Positions 43,359 to 52,813 are shown, numbered from the stretch's first letter. The stretch: DNA of 64,000 nt from CAWCFV01 sp963794995 (GCA_963794995.1 CAWCFV010000002.1:1860001-1924000); one strand, 5' to 3'. The notes: generated by a model from the sequence alone, not told the origin. Made by a program: numbers and translations.

Positions 43359-44243
43359 GTGACCGTCCCGGCCGAGGCGTTCCCGCTCCTGCCCGACGGC
43401 GCCGGCCGCAGCGACCTCCAGCGCTGGCGCGAGGACTACCGGCGGGCGCGCACCCGCCGGTCGGCGGCCGTCGCGTCGGGCAGCACGGTGGTCTTCCTCG
43501 CCGTGGTCGGGACCGCGATCGTGCTGTCGCCCGGCTGGGCGCGGGTGAAGCAGACCTTCCTCGACGTCGACCTGGCCCGCGAGTCGCTGCCGGCGATCCT
43601 CGAGGGGCTCTGGCTCAACGTCCGGGTGCTCGTCGTCTGCGCACTGCTCATCGTGCTCGTCGGGCTGGCGATCGCCTCCCTGCGCACCCTGCGCGGCGCG
43701 GTGTGGTTCCCGGTGCGCGCCCTCGCCGCGGCGTACACCGACTTCTTCCGTGGGATGCCGCTGATCATCCTGCTGTACCTCGTCGGGTTCGGGCTGCCGG
43801 GGCTCCGGCTGCAGGGGCTCCCCGACAACCCCGTCGTGCTGGGCACCATCGCGCTCGTCCTGACCTACTCGGCCTACGTCGCGGAGGTCTTCCGCGCCGG
43901 CATCGAGTCCGTGCATCCCAGCCAGCGGGCCGCCGCCCGCTCGCTCGGGCTCTCCTACGGCCAGACGATGCGCCGGGTGGTGCTGCCGCAGGCGGTGCGC
44001 CGCGTCACGCCGCCGCTGCTCAACGACTTCGTCGCGCTGCAGAAGGACGTCGGCCTGATCTCGGTGCTCGGCGCGTTCGACGCGGTCCGGGCCGCCCAGA
44101 TCGAGGCCGACAAGGCGTTCAACTTCACGCCCTACCTGGTGGCCGGGCTGCTGTTCGTCCTGCTGGCCATCCCGACCATCCGGCTGGCCGACTGGGTCAC
44201 CCTGCGCGCCGTCCGCCGCCAGCAGGCGGCGGGCGCCCTGTGA
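43359..44243 (+). CDS. Polar amino acid ABC transporter permease
   Basis: A 294-residue permease of the HisM/GlnP group, GTG start 22 bp after the binding-protein stop. It has a long cytoplasmic N-terminus (QRWREDYRRARTRRSA), about five membrane spans, and the coupling loop ESVHPSQRAAARSLGLSYGQTMRRVVLPQA. FFRGMPLIILLYLVGFGLPG is a family signature. A single permease suggests a homodimeric channel. Stop overlaps the ATPase start (GTGA). Confidence 0.88.
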   Translation: MTVPAEAFPLLPDGAGRSDLQRWREDYRRARTRRSAAVASGSTVVFLAVVGTAIVLSPGWARVKQTFLDVDLARESLPAILEGLWLNVRVLVVCALLIVLVGLAIASLRTLRGAVWFPVRALAAAYTDFFRGMPLIILLYLVGFGLPGLRLQGLPDNPVVLGTIALVLTYSAYVAEVFRAGIESVHPSQRAAARSLGLSYGQTMRRVVLPQAVRRVTPPLLNDFVALQKDVGLISVLGAFDAVRAAQIEADKAFNFTPYLVAGLLFVLLAIPTIRLADWVTLRAVRRQQAAGAL

Positions 44244-45016
44244 CCGCCGGCCAGCAGCCCCCCGATGCCGTGCCGGTGCTCGCCTGCGAGGGCGTGGTCA
44301 AGCGGTTCGGGAAGCAGACCGTGCTGCGCTCGGTGGACCTCACCGTCGGCGAGCACGAGGTGGTGACGCTGATCGGCGCCTCCGGCTCGGGCAAGTCGAC
44401 CCTGCTGCGGTGCATCAACCTGCTGGAGACCGTCGACGACGGGGTCATCCGCCTCGACGGCGAGGACATCACCGACCCGCGGGTCGACGCGGATGCCGTC
44501 CGCCGCCGGATCGGCGTGGTGTTCCAGGCGTACAACCTGTTCCCGCACATGACCGTGCTCGACAACGTCACGCTCGCGCCGCGGCTGGTGGGCAGGCTGG
44601 ACCGGGCCGAGGCGGAGGAGAAGGCGCTCGCCCTGCTGACGCGGGTCGGGCTGGCCGAGAAGGCCGGCGAGTACCCGGACCGGCTCTCCGGCGGCCAGCA
44701 GCAGCGGGCCGCCGTCGTGCGGGCGCTGGCCAACGAGCCCCGGCTGCTGCTGCTGGACGAGGTCACCTCCGCCCTGGACCCGGAGCTGGTCGGGGAGGTG
44801 CTCGCGCTGGTCCGCGAGCTCAAGGAGCAGGGGATGACCATCGTCATGGCCACCCACGAGATGGGCTTCGCCCGGCAGGTCGCCGACCGGGTCGTCTTCC
44901 TCGACGCGGGCGTCGTGCTGGAGCAGGGCCCGCCCGAGCAGGTGCTCGTCGAGCCCACCGAGCCCCGCACCCGGCAGTTCCTCGCCCGCGTCCTCGACGC
45001 CCGCCACCACCCCTGA
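44240..45016 (+). CDS. Polar amino acid ABC transporter ATPase (GlnQ-like)
   Basis: A 258-residue ATPase with Walker A GASGSGKS, Q-loop FQAYNLFPHMTV, signature LSGGQQQRAAVVRAL, Walker B LLLDEVTSALDPE and switch His in MATHEMGFARQVADR. GTG start overlaps the permease stop by 4 bp. Q-loop and D-loop match the amino-acid importer (GlnQ/HisP) group. The operon ends here and is followed by a family A palindrome. Confidence 0.9.
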   Translation: MTAGQQPPDAVPVLACEGVVKRFGKQTVLRSVDLTVGEHEVVTLIGASGSGKSTLLRCINLLETVDDGVIRLDGEDITDPRVDADAVRRRIGVVFQAYNLFPHMTVLDNVTLAPRLVGRLDRAEAEEKALALLTRVGLAEKAGEYPDRLSGGQQQRAAVVRALANEPRLLLLDEVTSALDPELVGEVLALVRELKEQGMTIVMATHEMGFARQVADRVVFLDAGVVLEQGPPEQVLVEPTEPRTRQFLARVLDARHHP

Positions 45017-45041
45017 CCCCACCCCACCCCGCCCGCGTCAC

Positions 45042-45120
45042 GGATTCGACCACGTGAGGTAGGCCAGGGCACACGGCACACGGCGTCTGCGCCTGTTGTC
45101 GTGTGCTCCCGCCTGTTGCG
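45042..45120. repeat. Palindromic intergenic repeat, family A copy 2
   Basis: Starts GGATTCGACCACGTG, then GAGGTAGGCCAGGGCACACGG, and returns through a degenerate arm (CCTGTTGTCGTGTGCTCC). Same flank and core as copies at 3493-3556 and 61266-61357. This copy has diverged most in its hairpin. Lies between the ABC operon and the small protein gene. Confidence 0.7.
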
Positions 45121-45238
45121 GCTAAGGCCCCTCGGCGGACGGCGGCCGCCACCGAATAGGACATCGTCCCGATGTCGACCCCCTCCTCAGGGGCGGAGAT
45201 TCCTCGTGTCCGCAGAAACCGCACACAGAGGAGTTCTC

Positions 45239-45397
45239 ATGAGCTCGATCGTCGGTCCCTACGCCGGAGTCGAGGACGACTACCGCCGCGAGCGCATCAC
45301 CGGCTCGTTCAAGGGCCACCGCAAGGCCGGGCGCCGGCTGTTCCCCCGCCGGAGCCCCAAGGTCGAGGCACCGGCCGTCGACTGGTTCGGCGAGTGA
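45239..45397 (+). CDS. Small basic protein of 52 residues
   Basis: Begins MSSIVGPYAGVEDDYRRERI, is rich in Arg and Lys in the middle and ends VDWFGE. A strong ribosome binding site (AGAGGAG, 6 nt before the ATG) argues for a real gene. A perfect 7-bp inverted repeat (GACATCG-3-CGATGTC, 45160-45176) about 63 bp upstream is a possible operator. I do not recognise the family. It lies 126 bp ahead of the LuxR regulator gene on the same strand. Confidence 0.5.
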   Translation: MSSIVGPYAGVEDDYRRERITGSFKGHRKAGRRLFPRRSPKVEAPAVDWFGE

Positions 45398-45523
45398 GTG
45401 CCGACCACGTCCTGGCCGCCTGGGTCGTCCGGGAGCTCGGCCAGGCCCGGGGCGCCGAGCACCGCCACCGGGCCCGGACCCGGCGCTGGTCCCTCGTCGG
45501 TCCCGACCACGATGATGGTCGCC

Positions 45524-48500
45524 ATGCCGGGCGCCGCCGAGATCCGGGGCCCACTGGTCGGCCGAGCCACTGAGCTCGACCGCCTGGTGGGCCTCGCCGG
45601 CCTGCCCTCCGGTGGTCCGGCCCGCGCCGGGCCGGCAGGCGCGGTCCTTCTCGCCGGTGACGCCGGCGTGGGCAAGACCCGGCTGCTGGCCGAGCTGCGC
45701 GCCCGCGCCGACGGGGCGGGCCACCGGGTGCTCGTCGGGCACTGCCTCGACTTCGGGGACGGCGCCCTCCCCTACCTCCCGTTCAGCGAGGCCTTCGGCC
45801 GGCTGGCCGCGGAGTCCCCGACCCTCGCCCGGTCGCTGGTCGAGGCCACCCCGGCGATCGCCCGGCTGATGCCGGCCCGGCGGGTGCTCCCCGAGCAGAC
45901 CTCGCCCGAGCGGACCGCCCCCGAGCGACCGACGGCGTCGACGACCGCCGACGGCGGGCACCCGGACGACGCCCAGATCGACCGGCCCGCCCTGTTCGCC
46001 GCCGTGCACGCCGCCCTGGAGCTGCTCGGCCGGGGCGCCCCACTGCTGCTCGTGGTCGAGGACGTCCACTGGGCCGACCAGTCCAGCCGCGAGATGCTCA
46101 GCTACCTGTTCTCCCGCCGGTTCGACGCGCCGGTCACGGTGGTGGCGTCCTACCGCAGCGACGACCTGCACCGCCGGCACCCGCTGCGCACCGCGGCCGC
46201 CGAGTGGTCCCGGCTGCCCGCAGTCACCCGCGTCGACCTCGACCGGCTGGCCGACGAGGACGTCCGCGAGCTGGTCCGGGTCCTGCACCCCGGGCCGCTG
46301 CCCGACCGCGCCCTGCGCGGCATCGTGTCCCGGGCCGAGGGCAACGCCTTCTTCACCGAGGAGCTGGTCCAGGCGGCCGAGGTCGGCGGCGACGTGCTCC
46401 CCGGGGGTCTCGCCGACCTGCTGCTGGTGCGGCTCGACCGGCTCGACGACGACGCCCGGCTGGTGGTCCGGGCCGCGGCGGTCTCCGGCCGCCGGGTCCC
46501 GCACCTGCTGCTGGAGCGGGTCGTCGACACCCAGGTCGGGTCGCTGGACGGCGCCCTGCGAGCCGCGGTCGAGCGCAACGTGCTGGTGCCGATGGGCGGC
46601 GACGGCTACGCCTTCCGGCACGCGCTGCTCGCCGAGGCCGTCTACGACGACCTGCTGCCCGGGGAGCGCGTCCGGCTGCACGCGGCGTACGCCCGGGCGC
46701 TGCAGCAGGGCGGCGTCGGCGGGACGGCCGCCGAGCTTGCCAAGCACGCCCGCGCGGCCAACGACCTCGTCACCGCGGCCCGGGCCGGCGTGGCCGCCGG
46801 CGACGAGGCGATGGCCGTCGCCGGGCCGGACGAGGCCGCCCGGCACTACGAACTGGCCCTGGAGCTGGCCACCGACGCCGGCATCGACGACCTGGACGTC
46901 GTCGAGCTGACCGTCAAGGCCTGCGAGGCGGCGCTCGCCGCCGGTCAGACCTACCGGGCCCTGGCCCTGGCGCGCGACCAGCTGCACGCGGTCGCTCCGG
47001 CGGTCTCGCCGCAGGCCCGGCTGCGCCTGCTCCGGGTCCAGGCGACGATCGCCCTGGTCGCCGACTCGAGCAACGACGCGCTGGACGTCACGGGCGAGGC
47101 CCTGGAGCTGGTCGGGGCGCACCCCGACGACTACGCGCGCGCCGAGATCCTCGCCATGCACGCGCGCGCGCTGGCCGAGCTGCGCCGGCACGACGAGGCG
47201 GCGACCTTCGCCACCGAGGCGATCGACCTGGCCGACCGGCTGGGCCGCGACGGCGTCGCCGCGGACGCCCGGACGACGCTGGCCCGCCTGCGTGAGCGGG
47301 GCGGCGAGACGGGCGAGACGCGCGCCGTGCTGGCCGACACGATCGCGCAGGCGCGGGCGGCGGGCGACCTCGCGGCCGAGCTGCGCAGCATGTTCAACCT
47401 CGCGACGGTGCAGTACGAGGCGGGCGAGGTGGCCGCGGCGCGCGAGGCGTACGCGCGCACCGAGCGCCGGGCCCGGGAGCAGTGGCGGCCGTGGGCGCCG
47501 TACGGCCTGGAGTCACGGGTGTTCGGCATCCAGGCCGCCTACCTGGTCGGCGACTGGGACGGCGCCGCGGCGCTGGCCGACCTGCGCGACGAGTCGCCGC
47601 CGGAGCTGGCGGAGACGTTGGTGACCGCCAGCGGCCTGCTCGTCCGGGCCGGCCGCGGGGACCCGACCGCGCTGGACGTGCTCCCCTCCCTCGCCGCGAC
47701 CGCGCAGCGCGACGGCATGGCAGCGATCTTCACCGGCTCCGCCGCGATCGACCTGCACGGCGACCGGGGCGACCTGCCCGCCGCCGTCGCGGCCCACGAC
47801 GACACGGTCGGCACCATCGGCCGGCTCTGGGCGAACCCGGACTTCCAGGCGCGGATCCGGCTCGCGGCGCTGCTGCTCGGGCAGGTCGCTGCCGCCGTGC
47901 CGGACACCGGCACCGACGACCGGGCCGCCCTGGTGGAGCTGGGTCAGGACCTCATCGACACCGCGCGACGGGTGGTCCGGACGCGGACCGAGTCGGTGTT
48001 CGAGGAAGGTCCGGAGGGACGCGCCTGGCTGGCCAGGGCCGAGGCCGAGCACGCCCGGCTGCGCTGGCTGGCGGGGGCCGACCCGCCCCCGCTGGACGAG
48101 CTGGCCGCCGCGTGGGAGGCGGCGGTGGCGACCTTCCGGACCCTCGGCCACCCGTTCGAGACGGCGCGCTCGCAGGCCCGCCTGGCCTCGGTCCAGCGGG
48201 CGGCCGGGCAGGTCGCGGCCGCCAAGGCGGCCGTGACCGCCGCCGGCGCCGAGGCCCGGCGGCTGGGGGCCGAGCCCCTGCTGCGCGAGCTGCGCGCGCT
48301 GTCAGGTCCCGGCGCCGGGCGGGGCGCCGCGGGCGACGGCAGCCGACGCGACGAGCCGCTCACCGCTCGCGAGCTGGAGGTTCTGACGCTGGTCGCGCAG
48401 GGCCGCAGCAACCGGGAGGTCGCCGGGCAGCTGTTCATCAGCGCCAAGACGGTGAGCGTGCACGTGTCCAACATCCTGGCCAAGCTGGGGGTGTCCGGCC

Positions 48501-48550
48501 GCACCGAGGCCGCCGCCGTGGCGCGCCGTCGCGGCCTGCTCGCCGACTGA
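45524..48550 (+). CDS. Large LuxR-family regulator with AAA ATPase and TPR-like repeats
   Basis: A 1008-residue LAL-type regulator. Walker A GDAGVGKT at about 45-52, Walker B LLVVEDVHWAD, a winged-helix/helical middle, degenerate TPR repeats from ~400, and a C-terminal LuxR HTH (LTARELEVLTLVAQGRSNREVAGQL...). An Arg/Pro/Glu-rich insertion (EQTSPERTAPERPTAS) follows the first ATPase part. Exact start unclear: ATGs at 45512, 45515 and 45524 are in frame. Such regulators respond to small molecules in other systems; here neither target nor inducer is evident. Confidence 0.85.
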   Translation: MPGAAEIRGPLVGRATELDRLVGLAGLPSGGPARAGPAGAVLLAGDAGVGKTRLLAELRARADGAGHRVLVGHCLDFGDGALPYLPFSEAFGRLAAESPTLARSLVEATPAIARLMPARRVLPEQTSPERTAPERPTASTTADGGHPDDAQIDRPALFAAVHAALELLGRGAPLLLVVEDVHWADQSSREMLSYLFSRRFDAPVTVVASYRSDDLHRRHPLRTAAAEWSRLPAVTRVDLDRLADEDVRELVRVLHPGPLPDRALRGIVSRAEGNAFFTEELVQAAEVGGDVLPGGLADLLLVRLDRLDDDARLVVRAAAVSGRRVPHLLLERVVDTQVGSLDGALRAAVERNVLVPMGGDGYAFRHALLAEAVYDDLLPGERVRLHAAYARALQQGGVGGTAAELAKHARAANDLVTAARAGVAAGDEAMAVAGPDEAARHYELALELATDAGIDDLDVVELTVKACEAALAAGQTYRALALARDQLHAVAPAVSPQARLRLLRVQATIALVADSSNDALDVTGEALELVGAHPDDYARAEILAMHARALAELRRHDEAATFATEAIDLADRLGRDGVAADARTTLARLRERGGETGETRAVLADTIAQARAAGDLAAELRSMFNLATVQYEAGEVAAAREAYARTERRAREQWRPWAPYGLESRVFGIQAAYLVGDWDGAAALADLRDESPPELAETLVTASGLLVRAGRGDPTALDVLPSLAATAQRDGMAAIFTGSAAIDLHGDRGDLPAAVAAHDDTVGTIGRLWANPDFQARIRLAALLLGQVAAAVPDTGTDDRAALVELGQDLIDTARRVVRTRTESVFEEGPEGRAWLARAEAEHARLRWLAGADPPPLDELAAAWEAAVATFRTLGHPFETARSQARLASVQRAAGQVAAAKAAVTAAGAEARRLGAEPLLRELRALSGPGAGRGAAGDGSRRDEPLTARELEVLTLVAQGRSNREVAGQLFISAKTVSVHVSNILAKLGVSGRTEAAAVARRRGLLAD

Positions 48551-48630
48551 GCCGGACGAGGTCCGCCGCGACGGCAACCTCGTCCCCTCCCCGTGCGTAG
48601 ACGGGATGACCACACCCCGAGAGGAGCCCG

Positions 48631-49131
48631 GTGGACGCAGCAGCGTTCGACGCGTTCTACGTCGAGTCGTTCCCCCGCCTGACCGGCCAGGTGTACGCCA
48701 TGTGCGGCGACCTGACCGAGGCGCAGGACTGCGTCCAGGAGGCGTTCGTCCGGGCCTGGGACCGCCGCCGGGTCCTCGACGAGGCCCAGTCGCCCGAGGC
48801 GTGGGTCCGGACCGTGGCCTGGCGGCTCGCCGTGAGCCGCTGGCGGCGCTCCCTGCTGGCGCTGCGACCACCGGACCGGGCCCGCACCGCGCCGCTGACG
48901 ACACCTGAGCCGGACGTCGGGCACGTCGCCCTGGTCCGTGCGCTGCAGCAGATCCGTCCCGAGCAGCGGCGGGCCGTGGTGCTGCACCACCTCTGCGACC
49001 GGTCGGTCGCCGAGATCGCGGCCGAGACCGGCGTCGCCGTCGGCACCGTCAAGGCCCGGCTCTCCCGCGGCCGGGCGGCGCTGGCCGTCCTGCTCACCGA
49101 CAGCCACGGAGAGGAGCGCTCCCATGCCTGA
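48631..49131 (+). CDS. ECF RNA polymerase sigma factor, SigE family
   Basis: A 166-residue ECF sigma factor. Region 2 (YVESFPRLTGQVYAMCGDLTEAQDCVQEAFVRAWDRR) binds core polymerase and the -10; region 4 (VRALQQIRPEQRRAVVLHHLCDRSVAEIAAETGVAVGTVKARLSRGR) contacts the -35. GTG start with GAGAGGAG upstream. Overlaps the next gene by 8 bp, the usual arrangement for an anti-sigma or co-regulated partner. Confidence 0.88.
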   Translation: MDAAAFDAFYVESFPRLTGQVYAMCGDLTEAQDCVQEAFVRAWDRRRVLDEAQSPEAWVRTVAWRLAVSRWRRSLLALRPPDRARTAPLTTPEPDVGHVALVRALQQIRPEQRRAVVLHHLCDRSVAEIAAETGVAVGTVKARLSRGRAALAVLLTDSHGEERSHA

Positions 49132-50002
49132 GCTCGACGAGCTGGGCCCGGGCCTGCGCGCCCTGGCCGACCACGCCGCCGGAGCCGCGCGCGGCCTGCC
49201 GCCCGGCACTCTGCGCGGCCGCGGTGACCGCCGGCGACGGGTCCGTCGTGGCGCGGTCGCGCTGGCCGCGTCCACTGCGGTCCTGCTGGGTGTCGCGGTC
49301 GCCACGACCGCCCTGCCCGGCGGCGACGACACCGGGCTGCCGACCACGACCACGACCACCGACGGGCCGCCGGCGCTGCCCGGGAGCGTGCTGCCCCCCG
49401 ACACCGAGCTGGCCGGGTTCAACGAGATCACCGGCTGGGCCGCGACGGCACCCTCGCGCGGCGAGGACCCGGCCGACCCGACCTCGGTCTGCCAGCGGGA
49501 CACGCTCGGGTCGCTCGGTGCCACCGAGGTCCGCCGGCGCGGCTACGCGATGACCGTCGAGCTCGAGCCCGGGCAGGTCTACGAGGAGCCGGCCGAGGAC
49601 CTGCGGGCCACGACCCGGGTCGCGGTGGCGCAGTTCCCCGACGCCGCCACCGGGCGGGCCGCCTTCGACACCGTGCAGGACTGGGTCCGCAGCTGCGCGG
49701 AGCACCTGGCGGGGACGTACCGGGTGGCCGACCCGGCGGAGAAGACGCCGGTGTACATGTCGGTGGACCGGCCCGAGGGGCACGGCACCTCGTACCTGGT
49801 GACCTACCGCGGGAGCGCCGACGAGGAGGCGTTCCTCGACGGGGTCTGGATCGACGGGACGGCCGTCGGCGTCTCGGCCGACGGCACCCGCGTCGTCCTG
49901 CTGTCGCAGCGCCAGGTCGCCCAGGACTACAACTACGAGGACCCGGCGGCGGCCCCGGTGTCGCTGGCCCTGGAGGCGGTGCTCGCCCGGGTGGCCGACT
50001 GA
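49124..50002 (+). CDS. Single-span membrane protein, probable partner of the ECF sigma
   Basis: A 292-residue protein: cytoplasmic N-terminus (~60 residues, RGRGDRRRRVRRG), one membrane span (~45-65), a Thr/Pro linker, then an extracytoplasmic domain with two cysteines (TSVCQRD, VRSCAEHL). Overlaps the sigma gene by 8 bp. Topology and context fit an anti-sigma factor, but no HxxxCxxC zinc motif is visible, so this is inference; it could be a sigma-dependent envelope protein. Confidence 0.6.
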   Translation: MPELDELGPGLRALADHAAGAARGLPPGTLRGRGDRRRRVRRGAVALAASTAVLLGVAVATTALPGGDDTGLPTTTTTTDGPPALPGSVLPPDTELAGFNEITGWAATAPSRGEDPADPTSVCQRDTLGSLGATEVRRRGYAMTVELEPGQVYEEPAEDLRATTRVAVAQFPDAATGRAAFDTVQDWVRSCAEHLAGTYRVADPAEKTPVYMSVDRPEGHGTSYLVTYRGSADEEAFLDGVWIDGTAVGVSADGTRVVLLSQRQVAQDYNYEDPAAAPVSLALEAVLARVAD

Positions 50003-50015
50003 GCGGCTCGCGCGG

Positions 50016-50978
50016 TCAGCGCTGCCGGTCCTGCTTCGCGGTCCAGGCGCTGGACACCATCGCGCGCAGGTCCAGCCGGGCCTGCCAGCCGAGCTGCTCG
50101 CGGATCTTCGAGGCGTCGGCGAAGTAGGACGGCGCGTCCCCCGGCCGACGGCCCACCGTCTCGATCGTGAAGTCGACGCCGGTCACCTCGCGGACGGTCT
50201 CGAGGACCTCCTTGACGGTGATGCCCTCGCCGCGTCCGACGTTGTAGACCTCACCGAGGTCGCTCTCGTCCAGGCGGCGGGCAGCCATCGCGTGCGCCTC
50301 GGCCAGGTCGACGACGTGGATGTAGTCACGGATGCAGGAGCCGTCGCGGGTCGGGTAGTCGTCGCCGAACAGCTGCGGGTTCTTGCCGGCCGCGACCGCC
50401 CCGAGCGCGAGCGGCACCAGGTTGGAGACGCTGCGGTCGGCCAGCTCCGCCGAGCCGGTGCCGGCGACGTTGAAGTACCGCAGGGCTGCCCAGCGCAGCG
50501 GCTGGGCGGCGGCCAGGTCGCGCAGCATCCACTCGCCGACGAGCTTGGTCTCGCCGTACGGGCTGATCGGTGCCGTCACCGTCTCCTCGGTGACCAGCTC
50601 GACCGGTGGCTCCCCGAACACCGCAGCGCTGGAGGAGAACAGCACCCGGTCGACGCCCTCGTCGACGCACGACTGGAGCAGCGCCCGCATGCCGCCGACG
50701 TTCTCGTCCCAGTAGAGCAGCGGCTTCTCGACCGACTCGCCGACGGCCTTCTTGGCCGCGAGGTGCAGGACGCCGGTGACACCGTGCTCGCGGATCGCCG
50801 CGCGGACGGCCTGCGGGTCGGCCACGGAGGCCTCGACGAGAGGCACGTCGGAGGGCACGTTCTCGCGGATGCCGCTCGACAGGTCGTCGAGGACGACGAC
50901 CGGCAGGTCGAGGTCGCGGAAGGCGCGCACGATGTGCGCACCGATGTAGCCGGCCCCGCCGGTGAGCATCCAGGTCAT
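50016..50978 (-). CDS. galE: UDP-glucose 4-epimerase
   Basis: A 320-residue NAD-dependent SDR enzyme interconverting UDP-glucose and UDP-galactose. The Rossmann motif GGAGYIG (residues ~7-13), LHLAAKKAVGES, SSSAAVFG, catalytic YxxxK in SPYGETK, and RDYIHVVDLAEAH are intact. Typical length. It follows purC by ~20 bp on the same strand but is functionally separate (envelope sugar or Leloir pathway). Confidence 0.9.
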   Translation of the reverse strand: MTWMLTGGAGYIGAHIVRAFRDLDLPVVVLDDLSSGIRENVPSDVPLVEASVADPQAVRAAIREHGVTGVLHLAAKKAVGESVEKPLLYWDENVGGMRALLQSCVDEGVDRVLFSSSAAVFGEPPVELVTEETVTAPISPYGETKLVGEWMLRDLAAAQPLRWAALRYFNVAGTGSAELADRSVSNLVPLALGAVAAGKNPQLFGDDYPTRDGSCIRDYIHVVDLAEAHAMAARRLDESDLGEVYNVGRGEGITVKEVLETVREVTGVDFTIETVGRRPGDAPSYFADASKIREQLGWQARLDLRAMVSSAWTAKQDRQR

Positions 50979-50997
50979 GCGTCGACCCTAACGGCGG

Positions 50998-51867
50998 TCA
51001 GGTGAAGGCTCGTCCGGTGATCCGCTCGTAGGCCTCCACGTACTTCGCCCGGGTCCGCTCGACCACGTCGTCGGGCAGCGGCGGCGGCTCCTCGCCGGAC
51101 GCGCGGTCCCAGCCGGAGGCCGGCGAGGTCAGCCAGTCGCGCACGTACTGCTTGTCGTACGACGGCTGGGCGCGGCCGGGCTGCCACCCGTCGGCCGGCC
51201 AGAACCGCGACGAGTCGGGGGTGAGGACCTCGTCGCCGAGCACCAGCGAGCCGTCGACGTCGGTGCCGAACTCGAGCTTGGTGTCGGCCACCAGGATGCC
51301 CCGCTCCTGCGCGAGGTCCCGCGCGCGGGCATACACGGCCAGGGTGGTGCTGCGCAGCGTCTCGGCCGCCTGGGGACCGACGGTGGCCGCGACCTGCTCG
51401 AAGCTCACGTTCTCGTCGTGGTCCCCCACCGCCGCCTTCGTCGCCGGGGTGAAGACAGGCGTGGCGAGCCGGGAGCCGTCGACGAGCCCGGCGGGGAGCG
51501 GCACGCCGCACACCGTGCCGGTCGCCAGGTAGTCGGCGAGCCCGGAGCCGGCGAGGTAGCCGCGGGCGACGCACTCGACCGGGTACATGTCGAGCCGCTT
51601 GCAGAGGATGGCGCGCCCGGCCTGCGCGGCCGGGACGTCCGTCGAGACGACGTGGTTCGCCACGACGTCCTCGAGCCGCTCGAACCACCACAGCGAGAGC
51701 GCCGTCAGGATCCGGCCCTTGTCCGGGATCGGCGTGGGGAGCACGAAGTCGAAGGCGGAGATCCGGTCGCTCGCCACCATGAGCAGCAGCCCGCCCGGCA
51801 TCGCATAGAGGTCGCGGACCTTGCCGCTGTGCAGGTGGGTGCCGCTCACTGGTTCGTCACCCGCCAT
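50998..51867 (-). CDS. purC: SAICAR synthetase
   Basis: 289-residue phosphoribosylaminoimidazole-succinocarboxamide synthase, ATP-dependent joining of CAIR and aspartate. Signatures HSGKVRDLYAMPGGLLLMVASDRISAFD, ECVARGYLAGSG and ADTKLEFGTD are intact. The ATG at 51867 is chosen for the family N-terminus; the longer frame would overlap a divergent small gene. Only ~19 bp separate its start from that gene. Confidence 0.95.
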   Translation of the reverse strand: MAGDEPVSGTHLHSGKVRDLYAMPGGLLLMVASDRISAFDFVLPTPIPDKGRILTALSLWWFERLEDVVANHVVSTDVPAAQAGRAILCKRLDMYPVECVARGYLAGSGLADYLATGTVCGVPLPAGLVDGSRLATPVFTPATKAAVGDHDENVSFEQVAATVGPQAAETLRSTTLAVYARARDLAQERGILVADTKLEFGTDVDGSLVLGDEVLTPDSSRFWPADGWQPGRAQPSYDKQYVRDWLTSPASGWDRASGEEPPPLPDDVVERTRAKYVEAYERITGRAFT

Positions 51868-51886
51868 GCGGGGCAGTCTGCCACCC

Positions 51887-52069
51887 ATGAGCGAGTCCTT
51901 CTCCGAACCGTCCAGCACCTCCTCGACCGAGTCCGACGTCGAGGAGAACACCGACCAGGTCGAACCCGACAGCGAGTCGGAGTACGTCGGCCGGGTCGCC
52001 GGCGACGACGTCGGCTACGCCGGCGAGCAGGGCGCCGAGGCCCGGGCTGCCGCCGACGACGACACCTGA
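51887..52069 (+). CDS. Small acidic Ser-rich protein
   Basis: A 60-residue protein, very acidic and Ser-rich at the start (MSESFSEPSSTSSTESDVEE), likely disordered, ending in a run of Asp. It shares the short intergenic region with divergent purC and ends 10 bp before the next frame. I recognise no family. Composition differs from random GC-rich frames, which supports a real but low-confidence gene. Confidence 0.45.
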   Translation: MSESFSEPSSTSSTESDVEENTDQVEPDSESEYVGRVAGDDVGYAGEQGAEARAAADDDT

Positions 52070-52120
52070 CAGTCCCGCTTGCCGCTGGTCGCAGCGACCG
52101 GCGTGGTGGAGCATGTCGGG

Positions 52121-52753
52121 GTGGCCGACACCTGGACCGGGATCACGACCGAGGACGAGCTGCGCGACCTGCTGGGGACCCCGTCGGGCGGGGCCCTGAG
52201 CAAGGAGCGCACCACCCTGCACCCGCTGGACCGGGCGTGGATCGCCGCCTCCCCGTTCCTGCTGATGGCGACGTCCGGGGCCGACGGCACCTGCGACGTG
52301 TCGCCCAAGGGCGACCCGGCGGGCTTCGTGCACGTCCTGGACGACACCACCCTCGCGGTCCCCGAGCGGCCGGGAAACAAGCGGGCCGACGGCTGGGTCA
52401 ACGTGCTGTCCAACCCGCACGTCGGCCTCATCTTCGTCGTGCCCGGGCGGGCGGACACCCTGCGCGTCAACGGCCGGGCCCGCCTCGTGCGGGAGGCACC
52501 GTTCCTCGACGACATGGTCGTCCAGGGGCACCGCCCGCTGCTCGCGCTGGTGGTCGAGGTCGAGCAGGTGTTCCACCACTGCGGCAAGGCCTTCCTGCGC
52601 TCGAAGATCTGGGACCCCGGGTCGTGGGGCGCTCCCGACCTGCCGCGCCGGGCGGTCATCGCGCGCACCCTCGAGCGACCGGACGCCGACCTCGCCGAGC
52701 TCGACGCCTACTACGGCCCGTCGTACGCCGAGGGGATGTACCGGCAGCGCTGA
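52121..52753 (+). CDS. Pyridoxamine-phosphate-oxidase-like FMN-binding protein
   Basis: A 210-residue split-barrel flavoprotein. Core motifs: IAASPFLLMATSGADGTCDVSPKGDPAGFVHVLDD, VPERPGNKRADGWVNVLSNPHVGLIFVVPGR and VFHHCGKAFLRSKIWDP. These match the DR2398-type PPOX family of unknown substrate. The GTG at 52121 has a GGAG site about 9 nt upstream; the frame extends to 52079 (TTG) and GTGs at 52103/52106 are alternatives. Followed by a strong terminator. Confidence 0.8.
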   Translation: MADTWTGITTEDELRDLLGTPSGGALSKERTTLHPLDRAWIAASPFLLMATSGADGTCDVSPKGDPAGFVHVLDDTTLAVPERPGNKRADGWVNVLSNPHVGLIFVVPGRADTLRVNGRARLVREAPFLDDMVVQGHRPLLALVVEVEQVFHHCGKAFLRSKIWDPGSWGAPDLPRRAVIARTLERPDADLAELDAYYGPSYAEGMYRQR

Positions 52754-52764
52754 CCCGGGCGGTC

Positions 52765-52800
52765 GTCACCCCGAGCCGGGACCTACCGGCTCGGGGTGAC
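52765..52800. terminator. Strong bidirectional hairpin terminator
   Basis: A perfect 15-bp stem (arms 52765-52779 and 52786-52800, starting GTCACCCCGAGCCGG) with a 6-nt loop, between convergent genes ending at 52753 and 52814. No T run, as common in high-GC genomes. Confidence 0.75.
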
Positions 52801-52813
52801 GGTGCCACGGGGG

